The position numbers were made by a program, and so were the translations under genes. Under the pieces are notes generated by a model, which did no database searches, had not been told where the DNA came from, and worked only from the letters and a program-made list of their open reading frames with translations. Shown one piece after another: positions 18,552 through 25,969 of a stretch of DNA of 64,000 nucleotides. Positions within the stretch are counted from its first letter, which is position 1; each line of letters starts with the position of its first letter. The stretch lies in the NCBI GenBank assembly GCA_003268905.1, contig QLTU01000003.1, positions 62,001 through 126,000 of the forward strand. Reading direction: 5' to 3'. The DNA is from Acidovorax defluvii. Lineage in GTDB: Bacteria > Pseudomonadota > Gammaproteobacteria > Burkholderiales > Burkholderiaceae_C.

Positions 18552-19490
18552 TTGAGCCCGACACAACCCCTTACCCTGGTGATCGCCACGCGCGAAAGCC
18601 GCCTGGCCCTGTGGCAAGCAGAACACGTGCAGGCCCTGCTGCGCGCACGCGGCCACACCGTTTCGCTACTGGGCATGACCACCCAGGGCGACCAGATCCT
18701 TGACCGCAGTCTCTCCAAGGTGGGCGGCAAGGGCCTGTTCGTGAAAGAGCTGGAAGTAGCGCTCGAAGAAGGCCGTGCCCACATCGCCGTGCACTCGCTC
18801 AAAGACGTGCCCATGGAGCTGCCCGAAGGCTTTGCCCTGGCCTGCGTGATGGAGCGCGAAGACCCGCGCGATGCCTTTGTGTCGCACCGTTATGCGTCGC
18901 TCGATGCCCTGCCCCAGGGCGCGGTGGTCGGCACCTCCAGCCTGCGCCGCCAGGTGCTGCTGCAGGCGCTGCGGCCCGATCTGCGCATCGAGCCGCTGCG
19001 CGGCAATCTCGACACGCGCCTGCGCAAGCTCGACGAAGGCCAATACGACGCCATCGTGCTGGCGGCGGCGGGCCTCAAGCGCCTGGGCCTGCAAGAACGC
19101 ATCCGCACCGAATTCGCCACCACCGACATGCTGCCGGCAGCAGGCCAGGGTGCCCTGGGCATCGAGATTCGCAGCGACCGGCAAGATTTGATGGATGCGC
19201 TGGCGCCGCTGGCCCACCAGGACACCTGGCTCACCGTGACCGCCGAGCGCGCCGTCAGCCGCGCCATGGGCGGCAGCTGCTCGATGCCGCTGGCCGCGCA
19301 TGGCCGACTGGTGCAGGGCACCCTGCATCTGGATGCCGCCTGGGGCGACCCCGACGCTCGCGTGCCGCTGGTTCGCGCCAGCGCCAGCGCCCCTGTGGCC
19401 ACGCTGGAATCCGCCGATGCCCTGGGCATCGCCATTGCAGCACAACTGCGCGCCGGCGGTGCCCGGGGCGTTGACCCCGTTGCCGGCTGA
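18552..19490 (+). CDS. hemC: Hydroxymethylbilane synthase (porphobilinogen deaminase)
   Basis: HemC polymerises four porphobilinogens into hydroxymethylbilane for heme and siroheme. The protein has 312 residues. The dipyrromethane cofactor is attached to C243 ([11 protein letters not shown]), the catalytic aspartate is D85 (HSLKDVP), and the TSSLRRQ and LRGNLDTRL segments bind substrate. The start is a TTG at 18552 preceded by AGGTTAC; no ATG lies in a sensible position. It heads a hemC-hemD-hemX-hemY cluster and is divergent from ppc. Confidence 0.96.
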   Translation: MSPTQPLTLVIATRESRLALWQAEHVQALLRARGHTVSLLGMTTQGDQILDRSLSKVGGKGLFVKELEVALEEGRAHIAVHSLKDVPMELPEGFALACVMEREDPRDAFVSHRYASLDALPQGAVVGTSSLRRQVLLQALRPDLRIEPLRGNLDTRLRKLDEGQYDAIVLAAAGLKRLGLQERIRTEFATTDMLPAAGQGALGIEIRSDRQDLMDALAPLAHQDTWLTVTAERAVSRAMGGSCSMPLAAHGRLVQGTLHLDAAWGDPDARVPLVRASASAPVATLESADALGIAIAAQLRAGGARGVDPVAG

Positions 19491-19497
19491 ACCTGCA

Positions 19498-20307
19498 GTG
19501 ACCACCAACCGGGTGATCGTGACCAGACCCGCGCGCGAAGCGGCGCACTGGGTGGAGCAGCTGGCTGCGCGGGGCCATGCCGCCACGGCGCTGCCCCTGA
19601 TTGCCATTGGCGCCTGCACCGACCCCGGTGCGCGCGCCGCCATCGCCCGGGCCCGGGCCCAACTCGACAGCTACCGTGCCGCCATGTTTGTCAGCGGCAA
19701 CGCAGTGGACTACTTTTTTGAACAAAAAGAGCCTCTAGCGCTTACGGAACCTGCGCCATCAGCTATTAAAACAAGAGCATGGGCACCTGGCCCCGGAACC
19801 CTGCGTGCACTGTTGCGCGCGGGGGTTCCGCTCGACTGCATCGACAGCCCGGCGCCCGATGCAACGCAGTTCGACTCGGAATCCCTGTGGCAGCAGGTGG
19901 CGACACAGGTGCGCGCAGGCGACCGCATTCTCATCGTGCGCGGCTGCTCCGAGGGGGCCGAGCCAGGCCCCGGCATCGGGCGCGACTGGCTGGCCCGCCA
20001 GATCGAGCAGGCGGGCGCCACGGTGGAGTTTGTGGTGGCCTACACACGGGGTGCGCCGCGCCTCACCGCCGAACAGACCACGCTGGCCCATGCAGCGGCA
20101 GGCGACGGTTCGTGGTGGCTGCTCAGCAGCTCGGAAGCGCTTGCGCACCTGGCCAGCGCCGCACCTGGCCTGGCACTGCACACAGCGCGCGCGCTGGCCA
20201 CGCACCCACGCATTGCACAGGCAGCGCGTGCCGCCGGGTTTGGCCGCGTGCACGAATGCCGGCCCGCACTGGATGACGTGGTGGCCTCGATAGAATCGGC
20301 GGCATGA
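19498..20307 (+). CDS. hemD: Uroporphyrinogen-III synthase
   Basis: HemD cyclises hydroxymethylbilane with inversion of ring D. The GTG at 19498 gives 269 residues; a TTG at 19471, overlapping hemC, is an alternative. The N-terminus NRVIVTRPAREAAHWVEQL and the FVSGNAVDYFF segment are typical of the family. Between YFFEQK and AWAPGPGT a copy of the dispersed intergenic repeat has been read in frame. It adds EPLALTEPAPSAIK, roughly 15 residues, near the loop after the first half-domain. The gene is otherwise intact and stays in frame with hemX, which starts in an ATGA overlap. Confidence 0.92.
   Translation: MTTNRVIVTRPAREAAHWVEQLAARGHAATALPLIAIGACTDPGARAAIARARAQLDSYRAAMFVSGNAVDYFFEQKEPLALTEPAPSAIKTRAWAPGPGTLRALLRAGVPLDCIDSPAPDATQFDSESLWQQVATQVRAGDRILIVRGCSEGAEPGPGIGRDWLARQIEQAGATVEFVVAYTRGAPRLTAEQTTLAHAAAGDGSWWLLSSSEALAHLASAAPGLALHTARALATHPRIAQAARAAGFGRVHECRPALDDVVASIESAA
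19727..19772 (+). repeat. Dispersed palindromic repeat, copy D (inside hemD)
   Basis: The landmarks GCCTCTAGCGCTTA and GCGCCATCAGCTATTAAAA of the repeat family occur within the hemD coding sequence in the same orientation as copy C. Some loop and stem positions have changed, and the reading frame through it is open. Confidence 0.8.
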
Positions 20308-21425
20308 GCCTCGTGCCCCCCAACGATTCTTCCGCAACAGCCGCCCCAGGCAACCCGGTGACCGCCGTCCCGCCCGGCGCTGGCCCGGCGGTGGGCGTCG
20401 CACCCACCGCATCGCTGCGGCACACCGGCACCTATCTTCTGGGCGCGGTGGCCATTGCCGCCCTGGTCAGCAGCGGCCTGCTCTGGCAGAAGCTCAACAC
20501 CATCCAGGAGCAACTTGCTCGCCAGTCGGCTGATGCGGGAGACCAGGCCATCGAGGCCCGCGCCATGGCGCGCCAGGCCCAAGAACTGGTGCGCGACACA
20601 GCCGCCCGCCTCTCGGTCACGGAAGCCCGGGTGGGCGAGGTGGCGCTGCAACGCAGCCAGCTCGAAGAACTGATGCAAAGCCTGTCGCGTTCGCGCGACG
20701 AAAACCTGGTGGTGGACATCGAATCGGCCATCCGCATGGCACAGCAGCAGGCCCAGCTTACCGGCAGCCTGGAGCCCCTGGTCGCCGCCCTCAAAAGCGC
20801 GAACCAGCGCATTGAGCGCGCCGCCCAGCCCCGCCTGACCCCCGTGCAGCGCGCCATCGGCCGCGACCTGGATCGCATGACCCGCGCCACCGTCACCGAC
20901 ACCGCCGGCCTGCTGGCCCGCCTCGATGACCTGGTGCGCCAGGTGGACGACCTGCCCGTGCAAAACGCTGTGGCGCAGGCCGCCGCAACGCGCCGCCTGG
21001 CCGCCGCTCCCAGCAACAGTGCACCGGACGCAGCCGCGCAAAGCGAGCAGGCCTGGTGGCTGGCCACGCTGCAACGCAGCTGGGAAGTGGTGCGCGACGA
21101 GGCCCGCAACCTGGTGCGCGTGAGCCGCATCGACCAGCCCGAAGCCATTTTGCTGGCACCCGAGCAAACCTTCTTCCTGCGCGAAAACCTCAAGCTCAAG
21201 CTGCTCAATGCGCGCCTTGGCGTGCTGGCCCGCCAGTTTGATTCGGCCCGGGCCGACCTGGCGGCCGCCACGGCGGCACTGAACAAGTATTTCGACCCCG
21301 CATCGCGCCGCACGCAGGCTGCAGCCGCCGTGCTGCAGACCGCCCAGGCCAGCATGAAGGCTGCCGAACTGCCCCGCCTGGACGAAACCCTCTCCGCGCT
21401 GGCAACAGCCGCTGCGGGAAGATGA
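20304..21425 (+). CDS. hemX: HemX-like membrane protein (annotated uroporphyrinogen-III C-methyltransferase family)
   Basis: This 373-residue protein overlaps the hemD stop as ATGA, so translation is coupled. A low-complexity Pro/Ala N-terminus is followed by one membrane helix (about 37-57: YLLGAVAIAALVSSGLLW). A long helical, coiled-coil-rich periplasmic domain follows, with FFLRENLKLKLLNARLGVLARQ near 290, the hallmark of proteobacterial HemX. Despite the family name there is no methyltransferase domain. Its role in heme synthesis is not established; linkage to hemD and hemY is conserved across proteobacteria. Confidence 0.9.
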   Translation: MSLVPPNDSSATAAPGNPVTAVPPGAGPAVGVAPTASLRHTGTYLLGAVAIAALVSSGLLWQKLNTIQEQLARQSADAGDQAIEARAMARQAQELVRDTAARLSVTEARVGEVALQRSQLEELMQSLSRSRDENLVVDIESAIRMAQQQAQLTGSLEPLVAALKSANQRIERAAQPRLTPVQRAIGRDLDRMTRATVTDTAGLLARLDDLVRQVDDLPVQNAVAQAAATRRLAAAPSNSAPDAAAQSEQAWWLATLQRSWEVVRDEARNLVRVSRIDQPEAILLAPEQTFFLRENLKLKLLNARLGVLARQFDSARADLAAATAALNKYFDPASRRTQAAAAVLQTAQASMKAAELPRLDETLSALATAAAGR

Positions 21426-21428
21426 CAT

Positions 21429-21515
21429 GACCCCCCCTGAGTCGCTTCGCGCCTTCCCCCCAAGGGGGACGACGCCCTCACGGCGGGGCGGCCCTTGCTC
21501 GGCGTCCCTGGCCTG
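21429..21515. repeat. GC-rich intergenic repeat between hemX and hemY
   Basis: The segment CCCCCCTGAGTCGCTTCGCG, then CCTTCCCCCCAAGGGGG and GGCGGGGCGGCCCTTGCTCGG, looks like a second dispersed family. Shorter relatives occur near 13970-14010 and 62243-62300, and inside ppc. It fills most of the 143-bp gap in an otherwise tight operon. Confidence 0.55.
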
Positions 21516-21568
21516 TGGTGCGCCAGTTTCGAAGATCGCGAACGCGCGCGAAGCATTGGACTACTGAT

Positions 21569-22846
21569 ATGCGCGCTGCACTCTGGCTTCTGGCGTTGTT
21601 TGGCGTGGCCGTGGCTGCGGCCCTGTTTGCGGGCAACAACCAGGGCACCATCACGCTGTACTGGCCCCCCTACCGCATCGACTTTTCCCTGAACATGGTC
21701 GTGCTGCTGCTGGTGACCAGCTTTGTCACGGTGTATGCCGCGCTGCGTGCGCTGGCGGCCCTGCTGGAGTTGCCCCACCAGGCACGCCGGTGGCGCGTGC
21801 AGCAAAAAGAGCGCGCCATGCACAGTGCGATGCTGGATGCCCTCACCCACATGCTCGCCGGTCGCTTCATCCGCTCACGCAAGGCGGCGCTGTCCGCCCT
21901 CGTCAAAGAAGAAGCACTCGCCGCTGCCAACGAAAAAGTGCCCCATGGTCACCACCTGCGGGCGCTGGCGCACATGGTGGCGGCCGAGAGTTCCCACGCG
22001 CTGCAAGACCGCGCCACACGCGAAAGCCAATTGCAGCTGGCCCTGGGCCTGGCCCCGGCCGGTGGCTCCGCCCACGAGCAGGAACTTCGTGAAGGCGTGC
22101 AGATGCGTGGTGCGCGCTGGGCGCTGGACGACCGAGACGCCGGCGCGGCCCTCGAACGACTTGCCGCTCTGCCGCATGGCGCCGCCCGGCGCACGCTGGC
22201 ACTGCGCATCAAGCTCAAGGCCACCCGCCTGGCGCGCCAGACGCAGGAAGCCCTGGACACGGCACGCCTGCTGGGCAAGCACCGTGCTTTCTCGGCCGAC
22301 GCTGCGCAAAGCATCGTGCGTGGCCTGGCCATCGAGCTCATCAACAGTGCACACGACACGTCCCAGTTGCAGCAGACCTGGCTGCAATTGGAGCAGTCCG
22401 AGCGCAACATGCCGGAGCTGGCCATCCAGGCCGCCCAGCGCCTGGTGAACCTTGGGGGCGAGCCCGCACAGGCGAGGGCCTGGCTGGTTCCGGTGTGGGA
22501 ACGCATGGTGCAGTTGCCCAATGCCCTGCCCGATCACCATGCACTCAAGCTGGTGCGGGCCCTCGAATCGGGTCTGGACACGCTGGATGCAGCCTGGCTT
22601 GCACGCATCGAATCCGCGCAACTGGCCAACCCCCGCGATGCCCGTTTGCAATATCTGGCCGGCGTGGCATGCCTCAAACGCCAGCTGTGGGGCAAGGCAC
22701 AGCAACTGCTGACCCAGGCCATCCCCCATTTGACGGATTCGGGCTTGCGCGCCAGCGCCTGGCGCCATCTGGCCGCACTGGCAGAGCGACGCAACGACGG
22801 CGAAGCCGCCGCCGAAGCCTGGAAAAAAGCCGCGCTCGCGCATTAA
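21569..22846 (+). CDS. hemY: HemY-like TPR membrane protein (heme biosynthesis associated)
   Basis: This 425-residue protein (from the ATG at 21569, MRAALWLLALFGVAVAA) has two N-terminal membrane helices (about 1-22 and 40-65). A long alpha-helical domain with TPR-like repeats follows. The NNQGTITLYWPPYRIDFSLNM segment between the helices is typical of proteobacterial HemY. This is not the Gram-positive HemY oxidase. It is transcribed after hemX and is thought to support late heme steps at the membrane, but the biochemical role is unproven. Confidence 0.9.
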   Translation: MRAALWLLALFGVAVAAALFAGNNQGTITLYWPPYRIDFSLNMVVLLLVTSFVTVYAALRALAALLELPHQARRWRVQQKERAMHSAMLDALTHMLAGRFIRSRKAALSALVKEEALAAANEKVPHGHHLRALAHMVAAESSHALQDRATRESQLQLALGLAPAGGSAHEQELREGVQMRGARWALDDRDAGAALERLAALPHGAARRTLALRIKLKATRLARQTQEALDTARLLGKHRAFSADAAQSIVRGLAIELINSAHDTSQLQQTWLQLEQSERNMPELAIQAAQRLVNLGGEPAQARAWLVPVWERMVQLPNALPDHHALKLVRALESGLDTLDAAWLARIESAQLANPRDARLQYLAGVACLKRQLWGKAQQLLTQAIPHLTDSGLRASAWRHLAALAERRNDGEAAAEAWKKAALAH

Positions 22847-23109
22847 AGCGGCGCAGAGGGGCTCCACCGCGCTGGCGGTGTGCGCTTGCTGGTCTTTCTG
22901 TGGGGCGCCAGCCAATGCACAGCATTGGGGAACTTTGATCACAGACGGTCGATCAATTCAGTTTTTTTGAATCAAGCCGTCAATTCATCTGAAACCCACA
23001 AGACCTGTGGCTTCATAGACTTGGTTCTTTGATATACGGCGCCCCCGCCCCAAGGTTGCGCAACTCCCGCAACTTAGCGCCACAGGCACCCATCTCCGCC
23101 TTCGCACAC

Positions 23110-23685
23110 ATGCACACCACACATCAGAGTCAGGCCTTTGCCACCCCGCGCTACACCCGCACCGCCATGATGCTGCACTGGCTGCTGGGCGTGGCGCTGG
23201 TCATCCTGTTTGGTGTGGGCCTGTACATGGCCGATCTGCCGTTTTCTCCCCAGCGTCTGAAGCTCTACAACTGGCACAAATGGGCAGGGGTCAGCATTCT
23301 GGCGCTGTCGGTGCTGCGCCTCTTGTGGCGCCTGACGCACCGCCCGCCACAACTGCCCGCCAGCGTGGAACAAGCCATGCCGCGATGGCAGCAACGGGCG
23401 CACCACGGCGCGCACCACCTGCTGTATCTGCTGTTTTTTGCCGTGCCTTTGCTGGGCTGGGCCTATAGCTCGGCGGCGGGCTTTCCCATTGTGTTTCTGG
23501 GGCTGTGGCAACTGCCCGACTTCGTCGCTGCCAGCCCTGATCTGGCCGACGCCCTCAAGCCGCTGCACAAGCTCAGTGCGTATGCCATGGCAGCCCTCGT
23601 GCTGGTGCATGTGGCCGCCGCACTGAAGCACCAGTTTTTTGACCGCGACGGGCTGATGCTGCGCATGCTGCCCGGTCGCCGCTGA
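23110..23685 (+). CDS. Cytochrome b561-family protein
   Basis: This 191-residue inner-membrane diheme cytochrome has four helices. Candidate heme ligands lie in MMLHWLLG, NWHKWAG, HHGAHHLLY and the final LVHVAAALKH. Such proteins pass electrons between quinol and superoxide or periplasmic partners. I chose the ATG at 23110 because the membrane-domain similarity begins shortly after it. It lies 31 bp upstream of a YceI gene, a pairing common in proteobacteria. The 263-bp gap before it holds only an AT-rich, promoter-like stretch near 22940-23035. Confidence 0.9.
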   Translation: MHTTHQSQAFATPRYTRTAMMLHWLLGVALVILFGVGLYMADLPFSPQRLKLYNWHKWAGVSILALSVLRLLWRLTHRPPQLPASVEQAMPRWQQRAHHGAHHLLYLLFFAVPLLGWAYSSAAGFPIVFLGLWQLPDFVAASPDLADALKPLHKLSAYAMAALVLVHVAAALKHQFFDRDGLMLRMLPGRR

Positions 23686-23716
23686 TCCTGTCACCCGATT
23701 CTTCAGGAGTTCCCCC

Positions 23717-24292
23717 ATGCAGATGTCTTCGTTCTTTTCCGCACTGGCCCTGGGCAGCGCAGCCTTGCTGGCGGCCCACCCAGCGGTCGCTCAGCAAAAG
23801 CTGGTGCCCGCGCAAAGCGAGGTGCAATTCACCGCGCGCCAAATGGGTGTGCCGCTGGAAGGCCACTTCAAGAAGTTTGACGCACAGGTCAGCTTTGACC
23901 CTGCCAAGCTGGCCACGAGCAAGATCGTCTTCACAGTGGATACCGGCAGCGCTACCATGGGTTCGCGCGAGACCGATGCCGAACTGCCCAAGGCCACCTG
24001 GTTCAATGTGCCGCAGTTCCCGCAGGCCACGTTCCAGTCCAGCGCCATCAAGGCCCTGGGTGCAGGCAAATTCGAGGTCACCGGCAAACTCAGCATCAAA
24101 GGCATGGCACGCGATGTAGTGGTGCCCGTCACACTGGTGCAAAACGGCGCTACCACCTTGGCCACCGGCGCGCTGCCGCTCAAGCGTCTGGCGTTCAAGA
24201 TCGGCGAGAACGAGTGGGCCGACACCTCGATGGTGGCAGACGATGTGCAGGTGAAATTCAAGCTCGCGCTGACCGGCGTGGGCAAGCTCTGA
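23717..24292 (+). CDS. YceI-family periplasmic protein (1)
   Basis: This 191-residue protein has a Sec signal peptide ending AHPAVAQQ (cleavage near residue 24). The YceI lipocalin-like beta-barrel follows, which binds polyisoprenoids in characterised members. The family core is seen as SEVQFTARQMGVPLEGHFKKFDAQVSF near the start and ITGKLSIKGMARDVVVPV-like sequence in the middle. It starts 31 bp after cytochrome b561 and is followed by a second YceI gene, so the three are probably one operon. Confidence 0.92.
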   Translation: MQMSSFFSALALGSAALLAAHPAVAQQKLVPAQSEVQFTARQMGVPLEGHFKKFDAQVSFDPAKLATSKIVFTVDTGSATMGSRETDAELPKATWFNVPQFPQATFQSSAIKALGAGKFEVTGKLSIKGMARDVVVPVTLVQNGATTLATGALPLKRLAFKIGENEWADTSMVADDVQVKFKLALTGVGKL

Positions 24293-24345
24293 CCAATTTT
24301 TCCCGTCCCTTTGGCTTTTTCTACGACTTTCAGGAGAACCTTTCC

Positions 24346-24921
24346 ATGCGCAAATCCCTCTTCGCTCTGGCCGCAGCCGCAACGCTGACCGCAGGTGTTG
24401 CCCACGCAGCCCCGGCCACCTACGCCATCGACCCCGCCCACACGTTCGTGACCTTCGAAATCAGCCACTTTGGCGCCTCCGTCAACCGCGGCCGCTTCGA
24501 CAAGAAAGAGGGCAGCGTGCAATTCGACCGTGCCGGCAAGGCTGGCAAGGTGGAAATCAGTTTCGATGCCACCTCGGTGAACACCGGCACGGCAGCATTC
24601 GACAAGCACCTGCAGGGCCCGGACTTTTTTGACGCGGCCAAGCACCCCACCATCAAGTTCACGTCGGACAAGTTCAGCTTCAACGGCGACAACGTCAGCG
24701 AAGTCACCGGCCAGTTGACGCTGCTGGGCAAGACGGCGCCCGTGACGCTGAAGGCCAACCAGTTCACCTGCTACCAAAGCCCCATGCTCAAGCGCGAAGT
24801 TTGCGGTGGCGACTTTGAAACCATCATCGACCGCTCGGTGTTTGGCATGAACTATGGCATCGAATGGGGCTTCCCCAAGAATGTGCGCCTGCTGGTGCAG
24901 GTCGAGGCCGTCAAGCAATAA
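24346..24921 (+). CDS. YceI-family periplasmic protein (2)
   Basis: This is a second YceI barrel of 191 residues with signal peptide MRKSLFALAAAATLTAGVAHA. It carries YAIDPAHTFVTFEISHFG and the PTIKFTSDKF strand typical of the family. CAGGAG precedes the ATG. It is clearly a different subfamily member from its neighbour, with an extra FTCYQSPMLKREVCGGDF loop holding two cysteines that could form a disulphide. A terminator follows at 24939. Confidence 0.92.
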   Translation: MRKSLFALAAAATLTAGVAHAAPATYAIDPAHTFVTFEISHFGASVNRGRFDKKEGSVQFDRAGKAGKVEISFDATSVNTGTAAFDKHLQGPDFFDAAKHPTIKFTSDKFSFNGDNVSEVTGQLTLLGKTAPVTLKANQFTCYQSPMLKREVCGGDFETIIDRSVFGMNYGIEWGFPKNVRLLVQVEAVKQ

Positions 24922-24938
24922 ACGGGTTTTCCCCCTGT

Positions 24939-24978
24939 AAAGCCGCCTGCCGGGTATTCGGCGGGCGGCTTTTTTTTC
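24939..24978 (+). terminator. Rho-independent terminator after yceI (2)
   Basis: AAGCCGCC-TGCC pairs with GGCG-GGCGGCTT across an 8-base loop, followed by eight T's. It ends the cytochrome b561-yceI-yceI unit. Confidence 0.85.
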
Positions 24979-25117
24979 ATGCAACGGCCCTGCGGCGGGC
25001 CTGCCCCCGGTGCCTCACCTGCACGCATCGCGTCGGGTGCAGCACCGTCCAAAATTATTTTTAAGTAAATTAATTACGAATAGTAGAATTTGCGGGATTG
25101 ATTCGAGGAGCCTCTCC

Positions 25118-25744
25118 ATGACCGCTGCCCCCCGGCCCGCCCCCGCCACCCTGCCCGCCCCGGCTGCCATTCAGCAGTTGCACCACTACGCCTACAAGGC
25201 GCGCGATGCCGAGGAGACGCGGCATTTCTACGAAGACATTCTGGGCCTGCCGCTCTACCACATCATCCAGAGCGACTACGTGCCCAGCACGGGCGAATAT
25301 TGCCCTTACACGCATTTCTTCTTTCGGCTGCAAGATGGCTCGTTCATCGCGTTCTTTGACCTGGGCGACGACGTCAAGCCACTGCCTTCGCCCAACACGC
25401 CACTGTGGGTGAACCACATCTCGTTTCGCGTGAACACGGTGCAAGACCTCGAAAACACCAAAACCCGCCTGCAGGCCCACGGCATCGAGGTGCTGGGCGT
25501 AACCGATCACCACATCTTCAAAAGCATCTATTTCTTCGACCCCAACGGCATCCGGCTGGAGCTCACCGCCCAGCTGGCCGATGCGGCCCAGATGCACAAA
25601 GACAGCACCGTCGCCCACCAGCGGCTGAGCGACTGGACGGCCCGCAAGGAGCAGTGGCGCAAAGAGCGTGCGGCGGGCAACGCCGCCCATGCGCTCAAGC
25701 CGCCCACCAACGACCGGCCGGAGTTTGCGCCGGGCAAGGCATGA
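25118..25744 (+). CDS. VOC/glyoxalase-family protein
   Basis: This 208-residue protein has the vicinal-oxygen-chelate fold. Metal-ligand candidates are H39/H40 in LHHYAYK, an Arg/His pair in the RHFYEDILGLPL segment, H148-region VNHISFRV and a C-terminal Glu in GIRLELTAQ. Family members include glyoxalases and ring-cleavage dioxygenases; the substrate is not evident. GAGGAG sits well before the ATG at 25118. The AT-rich stretch at 25055-25095 is a likely promoter. Confidence 0.85.
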   Translation: MTAAPRPAPATLPAPAAIQQLHHYAYKARDAEETRHFYEDILGLPLYHIIQSDYVPSTGEYCPYTHFFFRLQDGSFIAFFDLGDDVKPLPSPNTPLWVNHISFRVNTVQDLENTKTRLQAHGIEVLGVTDHHIFKSIYFFDPNGIRLELTAQLADAAQMHKDSTVAHQRLSDWTARKEQWRKERAAGNAAHALKPPTNDRPEFAPGKA

Positions 25745-25810
25745 ATGCTATATTTAGCATAGCTACCAGCGCTTTATGAATAAGCGCCAGAGGCCAAAAA
25801 CACTCATAAT
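25745..25810. repeat. Dispersed palindromic repeat, copy E
   Basis: After the VOC stop: GCATAGCTACCAGCGCTTTA, then TAAGCGCCAGAGGCCAAAAA. It is in the orientation opposite to copy C, with the AGAGGCC landmark on the right. Confidence 0.8.
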
Positions 25811-25876
25811 TTCAGGGCGTGGGCGCGCCATCCGGGCGCGCCGGTAAAATCAGCACATCCCGCCCCCAGTCAACCT

Positions 25877-25955
25877 GACGGCATCCTCAGAACGTGTTTA
25901 CGATTTAGCAGGCATCGCTAAATCGTAAACGCGCTCTTAGGGGATGCCGTTTTCA
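25877..25955. repeat. Long nested inverted repeat just upstream of valS
   Basis: The inner arms GTTTACGATTTAGC and GCTAAATCGTAAAC (25896-25909 and 25917-25930) are perfect complements around a 7-base loop. The outer ACGGCATCC and GGATGCCGT continue the pairing, with a few mismatches between. The whole stem is about 33 bp and ends 15 bp before the valS ATG. There is no T-run on either side that would make it a classical terminator. Confidence 0.85.
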
Positions 25956-25969
25956 ATTGCGATCCCGCC

